Assembly: GCF_043643765.1 (NCBI RefSeq)
Contig: NZ_JBHZSP010000001.1
Span: 1-64,000 of the forward strand
Length of the DNA stretch: 64,000 nucleotides
Source: Marinomonas posidonica_A
Lineage (GTDB): Bacteria > Pseudomonadota > Gammaproteobacteria > Pseudomonadales > Marinomonadaceae
Direction of reading: 5' to 3'
The notes under the pieces were generated by a model. The model did no database searches, was not told the origin of the DNA, and worked only from the letters and a program-made list of their open reading frames with translations. A program made the position numbers and the translations under genes. Shown piece after piece: positions 9,061 to 17,148 of the stretch (within the stretch, counting starts at the first letter, position 1; the number at the start of each line of letters is the position of its first letter).

Positions 9061-10638
9061 ATGGATCTTACAAATAATTCCAAAAAAACGTCCGGTTTAC
9101 TAGCCGGTAATGATTTTATCCGAGTTTTGGTTGCACTTGCCTTTATTCTTGCTTGTGGCTTTTATGCTTCAGTGAATGGTGTTGCCGCCTCTAATCTGTC
9201 CATCTTAGCCATTGCTGCGGCGATTGGTGCTTATATGGCAGTTAATATTGGTGCTAATGATGTGGCCAATAACGTAGGTCCAGCGGTTGGTTCAAAAGCC
9301 TTGTCGATGACAGGGGCGATCTTGATCGCGGCAATTTTTGAAGCGGCTGGTGCGCTTATCGCTGGTGGTACTGTGGTTGGTACGATCAAAAAGGGCATTA
9401 TTAATCCGAATGCGATTGCCGATGCAGAAACCTTTATCTGGGTAATGATGGCGGCATTATTGGCGGGAGCAATTTGGTTAAACCTTGCCACCTACCTTGG
9501 TGCACCAGTATCAACGACTCACTCTATTGTCGGTGGTGTGCTTGGTGCAGGTATTGCGGCTGGCGGTTGGGACATCGCTAACTGGGATAAAATGGTTGCG
9601 ATTGCTGCAAGCTGGGTAATTTCACCTGTATTTGGTGGTGTGATTGCGGCGGTGTTCTTGATTTATATTAAGCGTGCTGTTACCTACAAGAGCGATATGA
9701 TTGAAGCGGCAAAGAAGACGGTTCCGCTACTTGTTGGCATCATGGTATGGGCATTTTCGACTTACTTAATCCTCAAAGGCCTTAAGAAAATCTGGAAATT
9801 AGACATTATTTCTGCAGGTCTGATTGGTTTAGCTATTGCTTTAACAGTTTATTTTATTGTTCGTCCAATTGTAGATAAAGCAGCGTCAAGTTTGAAAAAC
9901 GACAAAGACTCAGTGAATAGCTTGTTTACCATTCCTTTGATTGTTTCGGCTGCTCTGTTGAGTTTTGCTCACGGTGCCAATGATGTGGCAAACGCGATTG
10001 GGCCGTTGGCGGCGATTAATGATGCTTTGATCTCAGGCACTGTGTCTGGCAAAGCAGCGATCCCGATTTGGGTAATGCTAATTGGTGGTGTTGGTATTGC
10101 TTTTGGTTTGGCTTTATTTGGACCAAAACTGATTCGCACAGTGGGGTCAGAAATTACAGAGCTGGATAAAATGCGTGCTTTCTGTGTGGCGATGGCAGCT
10201 GCCATTACTGTCATCATTGCCTCTCAATTAGGTTTGCCTGTGAGTTCAACACACATCGCTGTTGGTGGCATCTTTGGCGTGGGCTTTTTGCGCGAATACT
10301 TGAAGTTGTCTTACAACAAAAAACTGGCAGCTATTATTTCTCATTCAGAGTCTGCCGGTCATGATGCTGAACAAACGCAAGCTTTTGTTGAGCGCTTCGA
10401 AGTGGCGGATGTGATTGAAAAACGTGCCATTTTGCGTGAGCTAAAAGCAGCTAAAGCGTCATCGCCAATTAGTTCTTCTGAACGTAAAGGTTTGAAGAAA
10501 GCGACCAAGAAAGAGTTGGTTAAGCGTTCCGCACTACTAAAGATTGCAGCGGCTTGGGTGATTACAGTTCCAGCTTCGGCAACCTTAGCAGGTCTAATTT
10601 TTTACATGCTGTTGGGCTTCTCAGTTACCCACTCATAA
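9061..10638 (+). CDS. Low-affinity inorganic phosphate transporter, PiT family
   Basis: 525 residues, about ten to twelve membrane segments. It carries the two inverted PiT signature repeats, NIGANDVANNVGPAVGSKAL (~60) and AHGANDVANAIGPLAAI (~303), plus GAPVSTTHSIVGG and GLPVSSTHIAVGG, the paired motifs of PitA-type phosphate symporters (metal-phosphate/H+). A long polar loop (~425-490) interrupts the C-terminal half. There is no adjacent phoU-like gene. Flanked by terminators on both sides, so monocistronic. Confidence 0.9.
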   Translation: MDLTNNSKKTSGLLAGNDFIRVLVALAFILACGFYASVNGVAASNLSILAIAAAIGAYMAVNIGANDVANNVGPAVGSKALSMTGAILIAAIFEAAGALIAGGTVVGTIKKGIINPNAIADAETFIWVMMAALLAGAIWLNLATYLGAPVSTTHSIVGGVLGAGIAAGGWDIANWDKMVAIAASWVISPVFGGVIAAVFLIYIKRAVTYKSDMIEAAKKTVPLLVGIMVWAFSTYLILKGLKKIWKLDIISAGLIGLAIALTVYFIVRPIVDKAASSLKNDKDSVNSLFTIPLIVSAALLSFAHGANDVANAIGPLAAINDALISGTVSGKAAIPIWVMLIGGVGIAFGLALFGPKLIRTVGSEITELDKMRAFCVAMAAAITVIIASQLGLPVSSTHIAVGGIFGVGFLREYLKLSYNKKLAAIISHSESAGHDAEQTQAFVERFEVADVIEKRAILRELKAAKASSPISSSERKGLKKATKKELVKRSALLKIAAAWVITVPASATLAGLIFYMLLGFSVTHS

Positions 10639-10689
10639 GTTTGTCAAAATAGACCTTTAAATTTTGTTTTAACGAGCAAAGTTGGCGAT

Positions 10690-10715
10690 AAAAAGACCAG
10701 TATTCTGGTCTTTTT
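10690..10715 (+). terminator. Rho-independent terminator of the phosphate transporter gene
   Basis: AAAAGACCAG-TATT-CTGGTCTTTTT; perfect 10-bp stem ending in T5. Confidence 0.9.
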
Positions 10716-10811
10716 CTGTTTTAATGGCTCTGTCTGTGGTATATAAATGTAAAGTTTTAATGCACAGATTTGTTTTGGCCCACTGGAATGTCTTAGTTAA
10801 GGGAATTACGC

Positions 10812-11492
10812 TTGTTAGGTTTTATTGCCATTCTTGTTACGATTGCTGTAAGTGGCTTGTTTTTCTTTGTACGCTGGAAACAGAAACAAGATGAACTGAG
10901 AAAACGTTTATTAGAACGATTATCAAGCCGCGGAGAGAAAATGCTGCATGCGTTTAGCATGTTGTCTGATCGATATTTCTTAAAAGAGACGAAGCTTTTT
11001 TTAATTGAGTATCTGTTATCCGTCATTCAACAGTTAAAGCGTGCGGGCATTAATACGGAATTTACTTATGAGCAATATAATTTGACCAAGTTATACTCTG
11101 AAATTGCGTCTGGTAAAAACGTATCAGAGAAACGCAGAGTAAACAGCCAAGTAGAGTTTGAGCAAACTCAGGGAGCGTTGCAATTTATCCTTAAAGAGCT
11201 TCGCAGCTTGTTGGATGGGAATAGTATGAGCCGAGTAATGATACGTCATCATATTGGTTTAGTTCGTTTTACTTATTCCTTGGCCTATCGAGATCACTTG
11301 GTGAGTCAGGCGAAACAAGATTTAGAGCATGAACGAAGAAGCCGAGCGCTGGAAAAGTATCGTTTGGCTTTAACGGTGATGGATAAACACAGTACACTCG
11401 GTTTGGCGCGAAAGGAATCTTCGCGTTTGCAAAATATGATATTGGATGTCGAAGAAGCGTTATTAGATAAAAAAGAAGAAAATCAAGAATAG
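10812..11492 (+). CDS. Membrane-anchored helical protein of unknown function (tandem relative 1)
   Basis: 226 residues: one N-terminal membrane helix (about 2-20) followed by a basic WKQKQDELRKRLLERL coiled-coil stretch and an all-helical, charged cytosolic part. The start is TTG 10812 with TAAGGG upstream; no closer ATG preserves the helix. The next gene, 79 bases on, has the same build and length, so the two may be old duplicates working together. I recognise no catalytic motif. Confidence 0.6.
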   Translation: MLGFIAILVTIAVSGLFFFVRWKQKQDELRKRLLERLSSRGEKMLHAFSMLSDRYFLKETKLFLIEYLLSVIQQLKRAGINTEFTYEQYNLTKLYSEIASGKNVSEKRRVNSQVEFEQTQGALQFILKELRSLLDGNSMSRVMIRHHIGLVRFTYSLAYRDHLVSQAKQDLEHERRSRALEKYRLALTVMDKHSTLGLARKESSRLQNMILDVEEALLDKKEENQE

Positions 11493-11571
11493 TATTATCT
11501 TTAAATAGTGGGTGTTTAGTTTGAATCGACTAATCATCGACTGAATATTAACCTAGTAAACGACGTATTAT

Positions 11572-12354
11572 ATGAGTGCTGTTACCATTACCGTGCTGTT
11601 GTTAGTGATCGGAGGCTTTATTGCTTTTGCCATCGTGCTGCAATTAAAAGAGCAGGCTCGTTTGGAAAAGCTTCGTAAAATAGCTTCCTTGAACAACCAA
11701 TTGCGTCAAGTACGTCGTTATTTGGATGAAATGCCGCCTCAATATCAACCAAAAGACATGCGAATATGGTTGTTTACTCGAATGCTGGCCATTTATGATC
11801 AACTACTCTCCTTACAACCTGATGCGAGTCTAAGTCGTCGTCGAAACCATTTGGCGGAAGAGCTGTCAGAGTTTCAAGAAAGCAAGCAAAAACGTCGTGC
11901 TCAACCCATGAACGATGAATTAAAAATCATCGAAGTGAAGCGTCTTTTTGAGTCGTTTAAATCTTTTTTAATACAAGCGCAAAAAGATAAAATTGTCGGA
12001 TCCGATGTAGCTCATCGTTATAAAAAATTAATGGATTTCTATCATTATAAGGTCAATGCGGATTACCATGCCTATTTGGCACGACGAGCATTCCTAAGTG
12101 GGCAAATGGAAAGTGCGATTGATCTTTATAAGGAAGCTTTGGTGCAGTTGAACCCTATTCAAGAAGAGGTGGAAGCTCAACCTATTATCCAAAAATACCA
12201 GGATATATTACAAGAAATTGAAGAAGATTTAGCGCTACAAAAGGCGGAAGAAGAGCTAACCAAGAGCATGGACAGTGAAGAGGAAGAAGAGCTTGATGAT
12301 GAATGGAATAAGTTTATCGAAGGTTCTACTTTTCAAGAGAAAAAACGTTTTTGA
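11572..12354 (+). CDS. Membrane-anchored helical protein of unknown function (tandem relative 2)
   Basis: 260 residues: N-terminal membrane helix (about 4-22), then KEQARLEKLRKIASLNNQLR coiled coil, a helical middle, a TPR-like stretch at about 165-205 (YHAYLARRAFLSGQMESAI DLYKEAL), and a very acidic tail (SMDSEEEEELDDEWNKF). Same topology as the preceding gene, which has a matching segment before its own C-terminus. Probably co-transcribed. Function is not recognisable; a scaffold or envelope role is a guess. Confidence 0.6.
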   Translation: MSAVTITVLLLVIGGFIAFAIVLQLKEQARLEKLRKIASLNNQLRQVRRYLDEMPPQYQPKDMRIWLFTRMLAIYDQLLSLQPDASLSRRRNHLAEELSEFQESKQKRRAQPMNDELKIIEVKRLFESFKSFLIQAQKDKIVGSDVAHRYKKLMDFYHYKVNADYHAYLARRAFLSGQMESAIDLYKEALVQLNPIQEEVEAQPIIQKYQDILQEIEEDLALQKAEEELTKSMDSEEEEELDDEWNKFIEGSTFQEKKRF

Positions 12355-12438
12355 GGCATTTCTTTTTAAGTTCGTATCCCCTATCCTAGAGTGAATTCTC
12401 CACTCTCGCTTTGTTTTTATTTTAAAAGGATCTGCTCA

Positions 12439-13056
12439 GTGAATCTGGCTTTACTTTCTGCTTTTGTCCCGACATTTTTTTTTGTTTCTGTGACACCAGG
12501 TATGTGCATGACGTTAGCCATGACTCTGGGCATGACGGTTGGTATTAAGCGCGCATTATGGATGATGGTCGGTGAGTTAGTCGGCGTTGCAACTGTAGCG
12601 ACCTTATCGGCCATTGGCGTGGCAGCATTATTGCTGAATTACCCAAGCGTGTTCATGGTACTAAAATACTTAGGTGGTGCTTATTTGGCCTTTATTGGTG
12701 TTCAAATGTGGCTGTCTAAGGGAAAGATGGCCATCAAAACAAATGACGACAGTACCCCAGCATCACGTAAAGAGTTAATGTCTCAAGGGTTTGTTACCGC
12801 GATTGCTAACCCTAAAGGTTGGGCTTTTTTTGTGGCCTTGTTGCCGCCTTTCTTAGTGGCTGATCAGCCATTAGCGAGCCAATTGGTTGTGTTGATTACT
12901 ATCATTTTGACATTAGAGTTTAGCTGTTTGCTCATATATGCGGCTGGCGGCCGAACATTGAAATCCTTACTCATGAAAAGCGGCAATGTACGCATCATGA
13001 ATCGCATTGCAGGCACTTTAATGATTGGTGTTGGCGTTTGGTTGGCAGCGGGTTAA
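12439..13056 (+). CDS. LysE/RhtB-family amino-acid exporter
   Basis: 205 residues with about six membrane segments. TPGMCMTLAMTLGMTVGIKR (~16-35) is the LysE-family N-terminal signature and NPKGWAFFVALLPPF is the conserved central motif. I chose GTG 12439 because AAAAGGA sits 9 bases upstream; an earlier in-frame ATG at 12391 would add 16 residues without a ribosome site. The amino-acid substrate is unknown. Ends 10 bases from the convergent topB stop. Confidence 0.85.
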   Translation: MNLALLSAFVPTFFFVSVTPGMCMTLAMTLGMTVGIKRALWMMVGELVGVATVATLSAIGVAALLLNYPSVFMVLKYLGGAYLAFIGVQMWLSKGKMAIKTNDDSTPASRKELMSQGFVTAIANPKGWAFFVALLPPFLVADQPLASQLVVLITIILTLEFSCLLIYAAGGRTLKSLLMKSGNVRIMNRIAGTLMIGVGVWLAAG

Positions 13057-13066
13057 AGGTGAGTCG

Positions 13067-15010
13067 CTAAGCTGGCTTTTTGGCTTTGCTTTTCGGGGTT
13101 CTCTTTCTAGTGGCAGAGCGCTTTTTAAACACTTTTTTCTTTGGTGCGGGCAAGTGTTGTAACGACACTGTTGAGATACTTCTAGATTGAGTTAAGAGTT
13201 TTGTTAGGTTATCGGTGAGTCCAGCCATAAAGTCTTGATAGCGACTCTCTCCTAAGCTCATGGCATTTAATTGAGCTTCCCACTGTGCTGTCATATCCGG
13301 TGTGACTAATTCAGAAGGTAAAGTGTCTGCAAACGCTCGGCCAGTTTGACTCGCATGAATTTGTTTACCTTGTCTGATTAAAAAACCTCGCTTAAATAAA
13401 ATTTCAATAATACCTGCTCGCGTTGCATCTGTGCCGAGGCCGTCCGTTTCTTTTAAGATGGCTTTGATGTTTTTATCGGAAACAAAGCGACTGATTCCGG
13501 TCATGGCCGCTAGCAGAGTCGCGTCCGTGAAGGCAGCAGGTGGCGTGGTCACTTTATCTTTAATGATGCCTTGATTGCACCAAAGGGAATCCTCTTTTTT
13601 TACATTGGGCAGTTGTTCTTGATCTTCTTCTTGATCGGTTTTTTTCTTAGTAGGAAGAAGTGAGCGCCAACCTAACGATACTGGTGTACTGCCTTTTGCT
13701 TCAAATTTCCCTCCCGCGATATCGAGCTGAATAAGCGTGGAAAGATACTGATAGTCTGGATAAAACTGCATCAGATATTGACGTGCAATCAAGCCAAATA
13801 TTTGGCTTTCGTTTTTGTTAAGTGAAGCGGCTTTATGTGCTTGTGATGTTGGAATGATAGCGTGATGGGCGGTGACTTGTTTATCATTCCACGCTTTGCT
13901 TTTAAGTTTAGCGTTGGCATTCTCCGCGCTGTTAGCGAGTGCTTCTGAACCTTTACTAAGAGCATCAATAATGGCTTTGGCGTCTTTATGTTGCAAGGTC
14001 GGTAAATAGCGACAATCAGACCTAGGATAAGTAATGATCTGGTGGCGTTCATACAAAGCTTGGCAGGTGTCTAATACTTGCTGTGCCGACATGGCAAAAA
14101 TTTTCGCAGCATCAATCTGCAATGAGGATAAATTATAAGGTAAAGGCGGTGGCTGCTTTTTTTGCTTGTAATCTGCTTGTGTTACAACGGCAGGTTGGTT
14201 GGCGATTCGTGAGGCAACATTCTCTGCAAGGGCTCGATGAAGTACTCGGCCTTCTTCATCCATGTAGGGGTGACAAGCCTCACTTGGTAGCCATTTGGCT
14301 TGAAAGTGCTGATCTTCCGGGGTGGTGATTTGTGCCCAAACTTGATAATAGTTTTTAGCGACAAAATTTTCTCTTTCCGTATCTCTTGCCACAACTAGAC
14401 CGAGTACTGGTGTTTGCACTCGACCTACGGATAAAACGCCTTGGTAGCCTGCTTGACGACCTCTAATGGTGTAAGCGCGTGTTAGGTTTAGGCCAAATAG
14501 CCAATCGGCTCTCGCTCTGGCTAAGGCAGAACGTGATAGGGCGGCGAATTCAGCATTGGATTTAAGTTGCTGTAAGGATTTTTTGACCGCTGCTGGAGTT
14601 AAGTCGCTGATGAGTACTCGTTGAGTTTGTTGTAGTTTCTGAGCGGGCACCTTGGTGTAATGCAAGACTTCGTCGACCAGCAGTTGACCTTCGCGGTCAG
14701 GGTCACCAGCGTGGACCAGCTGTGTAGCTTGTTTAATTAGTTTCTTTAAAATACTGAGTTGTTTTTTGGTATTGGTTTTTTCTTGCCATTGCCAATCATT
14801 CGGTATGATGGGCAAGTGATCAAGTTGCCATGCTTTAAAGGCGGGGTTATAGACGTGAGGTTCGGCCTGCTCTAATAAGTGGCCAATGCACCAACTAATG
14901 CAGTCGCCATTTGGCAACCAAATACAGCCTTCCTGTTTTTTTTGTGGACCTGGTAGGGCAGCGGCAATGGCTCGTGCCAAGCTGGGTTTTTCGGCAATAT
15001 AAAGAATCAT
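13067..15010 (-). CDS. topB: DNA topoisomerase III (type IA)
   Basis: 647 residues; relaxes and decatenates DNA by single-strand passage. The Toprim domain opens with ILYIAEKPSLARAIAAALPG and carries HAGDPDREGQLLVDEVL; the active tyrosine is in ITYPRSDCRYLP (~330). The tail is strongly basic (KKKVFKKRSATRKRTPKSK), as in topoisomerase III proteins where it aids DNA binding. A near-perfect LexA box sits within 10 bases of the ATG, suggesting SOS control. Monocistronic between convergent and tandem neighbours. Confidence 0.95.
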   Translation of the reverse strand: MILYIAEKPSLARAIAAALPGPQKKQEGCIWLPNGDCISWCIGHLLEQAEPHVYNPAFKAWQLDHLPIIPNDWQWQEKTNTKKQLSILKKLIKQATQLVHAGDPDREGQLLVDEVLHYTKVPAQKLQQTQRVLISDLTPAAVKKSLQQLKSNAEFAALSRSALARARADWLFGLNLTRAYTIRGRQAGYQGVLSVGRVQTPVLGLVVARDTERENFVAKNYYQVWAQITTPEDQHFQAKWLPSEACHPYMDEEGRVLHRALAENVASRIANQPAVVTQADYKQKKQPPPLPYNLSSLQIDAAKIFAMSAQQVLDTCQALYERHQIITYPRSDCRYLPTLQHKDAKAIIDALSKGSEALANSAENANAKLKSKAWNDKQVTAHHAIIPTSQAHKAASLNKNESQIFGLIARQYLMQFYPDYQYLSTLIQLDIAGGKFEAKGSTPVSLGWRSLLPTKKKTDQEEDQEQLPNVKKEDSLWCNQGIIKDKVTTPPAAFTDATLLAAMTGISRFVSDKNIKAILKETDGLGTDATRAGIIEILFKRGFLIRQGKQIHASQTGRAFADTLPSELVTPDMTAQWEAQLNAMSLGESRYQDFMAGLTDNLTKLLTQSRSISTVSLQHLPAPKKKVFKKRSATRKRTPKSKAKKPA

Positions 15011-15048
15011 AGTTACACTTACTGTTTATATATACAGTAAGTGTAACT
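15011..15048 (-). promoter_or_regulatory. SOS (LexA) box inside a 38-bp palindrome upstream of topB
   Basis: TACTGTTTATATATACAGTA (15020-15039) matches the gammaproteobacterial LexA consensus CTGT-N8-ACAG with the AT-rich core and flanking TA. It lies in a larger perfect inverted repeat, AGTTACACTTACTGT / ACAGTAAGTGTAACT with an 8-base loop, which abuts the topB start codon. In RNA this could also hide the ribosome site. The motif is seen; regulation is inferred. Confidence 0.75.
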
Positions 15049-15078
15049 AAGAGTCGAAATTAAGACCAGCCTATCTGG

Positions 15079-15561
15079 CTATTTTATTGGCACAACCATG
15101 ACAGGAATGTCGCTGGAGTGAACGACTTTGTTAGCGGTTGAGCCTAACACCATTTGCCCAATGGTACTGTGAGTACGACTGTTCATGATGATTAAATCTG
15201 CTCCCTGTTGCTGGGCGGCTTGCTGAATAGCTTCGGCTGGTAAGCCGCTAGTAATTAGGGTCTCTGGTTCTATGGTGAGTTCGCTCAGCTCATCTTGATG
15301 GCGTTCTATGAATTCTTTTAATAGTGTATTCATGCGTTGTTGCACGTGACTATTGGCTTCATTGCGCATGGTTTCTAAGACATCGTCACTGATGTAGTTA
15401 TGAATCATACTTGCAGCTTGGGGATTGAGTGGCTCCATAACGTGCATCAAAACGATTTTAGCCTGATGCGTTAGCGCTAAACTGAAAACCAGTTCAATTG
15501 CTGACTGGGTTTGGTTTTCTAGATCGCAAGCGTAAAGTAGCGTGTTGATTTTCGGTAACAT
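15079..15561 (-). CDS. Universal stress protein, UspA family
   Basis: 160 residues, single Usp domain. It starts KINTLLYACDLENQTQSAIE and ends with the nucleotide-binding pattern MNSRTHSTIGQMVLGSTANKV, close to the G-2x-G-9x-G-S/T signature of ATP-binding Usp proteins. Usually a stress-survival protein of the cytosol; its partner is unknown. Transcribed leftward towards topB, 68 bases away with the LexA box between. Confidence 0.85.
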   Translation of the reverse strand: MLPKINTLLYACDLENQTQSAIELVFSLALTHQAKIVLMHVMEPLNPQAASMIHNYISDDVLETMRNEANSHVQQRMNTLLKEFIERHQDELSELTIEPETLITSGLPAEAIQQAAQQQGADLIIMNSRTHSTIGQMVLGSTANKVVHSSDIPVMVVPIK

Positions 15562-15613
15562 ATTAAGGCCCTCTTGTTATGTTCCTTGATCGGATCCTTT
15601 TAGCTTAGTCTCT

Positions 15614-15835
15614 TTAGCTTTTTCTTTGCTGATCTGCATCAATTATTTGTGTACTGATTTTGAGTGATGTGCTCGAAGCGCTGGAGGTATTGGGTTTATT
15701 GACGTGATTGGCAAACAGAAAACAGCTGATTGATGAGATAAAAATAAAGCTGATAAACAACATGCTCCAGTAATCAGTCGCTTTGCTATCGCGTTTATTG
15801 AGTTTGGTTGCTGGAACAAAGGCTTTCGTCTTCAT
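15614..15835 (-). CDS. Small single-helix membrane protein, possibly Fur-regulated
   Basis: 73 residues: basic N-terminus, one membrane helix (about 24-43) and a serine/threonine-rich tail. The reading is supported by a strong AAGGAGA 8 bases before the ATG. 35 bases upstream is a palindrome resembling a Fur box, so iron-dependent expression is a reasonable guess. I recognise no family. The basic N-terminus suggests N-in topology. Confidence 0.6.
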   Translation of the reverse strand: MKTKAFVPATKLNKRDSKATDYWSMLFISFIFISSISCFLFANHVNKPNTSSASSTSLKISTQIIDADQQRKS

Positions 15836-15869
15836 GACATTCTCCTTCTGTATCTGTTTATAGTTGATT

Positions 15870-15888
15870 AATGATAATCAATATCATT
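15870..15888 (-). promoter_or_regulatory. Fur-box-like palindrome
   Basis: AATGATA-ATCAA-TATCATT, a perfect 7-bp inverted repeat in a 19-base site; close to the Fur consensus GATAATGATAATCATTATC. It lies upstream of the leftward 73-residue membrane protein and 127 bases before fklB on the other strand. Confidence 0.5.
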
Positions 15889-16014
15889 TAAAAAAGCTAT
15901 CTCTCTGATAACTATTTTCAACTGCTGACAGAGAGGGGCGTGCCATGTTCCAAGCGGTTTGGCTATGTTATGATGGCGGCCTAATTTTTTAAGCGATAAA
16001 AAGAGAGTGTAAAC

Positions 16015-16635
16015 ATGTCAGAACTGTCGTTCGACTCAAATGAAGCAAAAATTGCATACGGCATTGGTCGTCAAATCGGTGATCAGCTACGTGGTAGTGA
16101 TCTAGGTGAGTTATCTTTAACGCATTTGTTCGCTGCGATTGAAGACGCTTTGAACAATGCTGAAATGCGTGTTCCTGGTGCTGAGTTGGAAGCGGCATTT
16201 GCTGAACTTCAACAAAAAATGGAAGAGAAAAGCCGTGCTGCTTCTGAAGAAAACATTGCAGCGGGTGACGCTTTCCTAGCAGAAAACAAAGCGAAAGAAG
16301 GTATTCAGGTAACTGAATCAGGTTTACAGTACGAAGTACTTGAAGAAGGTACGGGTAACGTGCCAAGTGGTGATGCGACGGTTCGCGTTCATTACGAAGG
16401 TCGATTAACTGATGGCCAAGTTTTTGATAGCTCTATTGCTCGTGGTGAGCCGATTGAGTTCCCGCTAACTGGCGTGATTGCCGGTTGGACTGAAGGTCTA
16501 CAGTTGATGAAAGAAGGTGCTAAATACCGTCTTACTATCCCAGCTGAATTGGCTTACGGCGCACAAGGTGCTGGCGCTATGATCAAACCTCATTCTGTTC
16601 TTCAGTTTGATGTTGAATTGATCGCGATTGTTTAG
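16015..16635 (+). CDS. fklB: FKBP-type peptidyl-prolyl cis-trans isomerase, FklB/FKBP22 type
   Basis: 206 residues. The N-terminal dimerisation part (EAKIAYGIGRQIGDQL, to ~100) precedes an FKBP domain with VRVHYEGRLTDGQVFDSS (~122), VIAGWTEGLQLMKEGAKYRL and IPAELAYGAQGAG, all core FKBP motifs. There is no signal peptide, so it is cytosolic, matching Escherichia coli FklB (206 residues). Single gene closed by its own terminator. Confidence 0.9.
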   Translation: MSELSFDSNEAKIAYGIGRQIGDQLRGSDLGELSLTHLFAAIEDALNNAEMRVPGAELEAAFAELQQKMEEKSRAASEENIAAGDAFLAENKAKEGIQVTESGLQYEVLEEGTGNVPSGDATVRVHYEGRLTDGQVFDSSIARGEPIEFPLTGVIAGWTEGLQLMKEGAKYRLTIPAELAYGAQGAGAMIKPHSVLQFDVELIAIV

Positions 16636-16655
16636 TCGTTAGATTGGTTGTATGA

Positions 16656-16685
16656 AAGCGAGCCCAAGTGGCTCGCTTTTTTTTG
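16656..16685 (+). terminator. Rho-independent terminator of fklB
   Basis: AGCGAGCC-CAAGT-GGCTCGCT followed by T8; perfect 8-bp stem. Confidence 0.9.
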
Positions 16686-16731
16686 CTCATATTTTATAGA
16701 GGATAGATTATTTTAAGCCTATGAATAGGCC

Positions 16732-17148
16732 TTATATGCTTCTTTCCATACGCACGTGAAGTTTTCCTGCTTCTAAAAAGACTTTGCCGTCTGAGCGAAA
16801 GCTTTGCTTTTCATAAAAGCTTTGTACTTCTACTTGTGCATTTAAAAATACAGTTTGAATTCCCATTTCTCTTGCCACTTGAACCGCTTTTCGTAGTAGA
16901 CGTTCACCATAGCCTTGATGTCGATAAGCAGGTAACACGGCCAGCCGACCAATTTGGCCTTTTTCTGTTAAGCGGCAGGTACCAGTCGGCACAGCAGTAG
17001 TGCCAAAAGAGACAAAGTGTACAGCGTGTTGATCTTCATCATCCCATTCATCAATCGGGTCTATACCTTGCTCGATGATAAAAACTTGGGTGCGAACGAA
17101 CTTTAGTTGTTCTTTGCTGCTGTTCCAATCAGACGTTAGGATGTTCAT
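16732..17148 (-). CDS. GNAT-family N-acetyltransferase (ElaA-like)
   Basis: 138 residues. VRTQVFIIEQGIDPIDEWDD near the start is typical of ElaA-like GNAT proteins; the acetyl-CoA loop reads RLAVLPAYRHQGYGERLL (~70-87). The C-terminal QSFYEKQSFRSDG is the usual GNAT end motif. The start codon overlaps the roxA stop (ATGA, 17145-17148), so the two are translationally coupled. The acceptor substrate is unknown. Confidence 0.85.
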   Translation of the reverse strand: MNILTSDWNSSKEQLKFVRTQVFIIEQGIDPIDEWDDEDQHAVHFVSFGTTAVPTGTCRLTEKGQIGRLAVLPAYRHQGYGERLLRKAVQVAREMGIQTVFLNAQVEVQSFYEKQSFRSDGKVFLEAGKLHVRMERSI

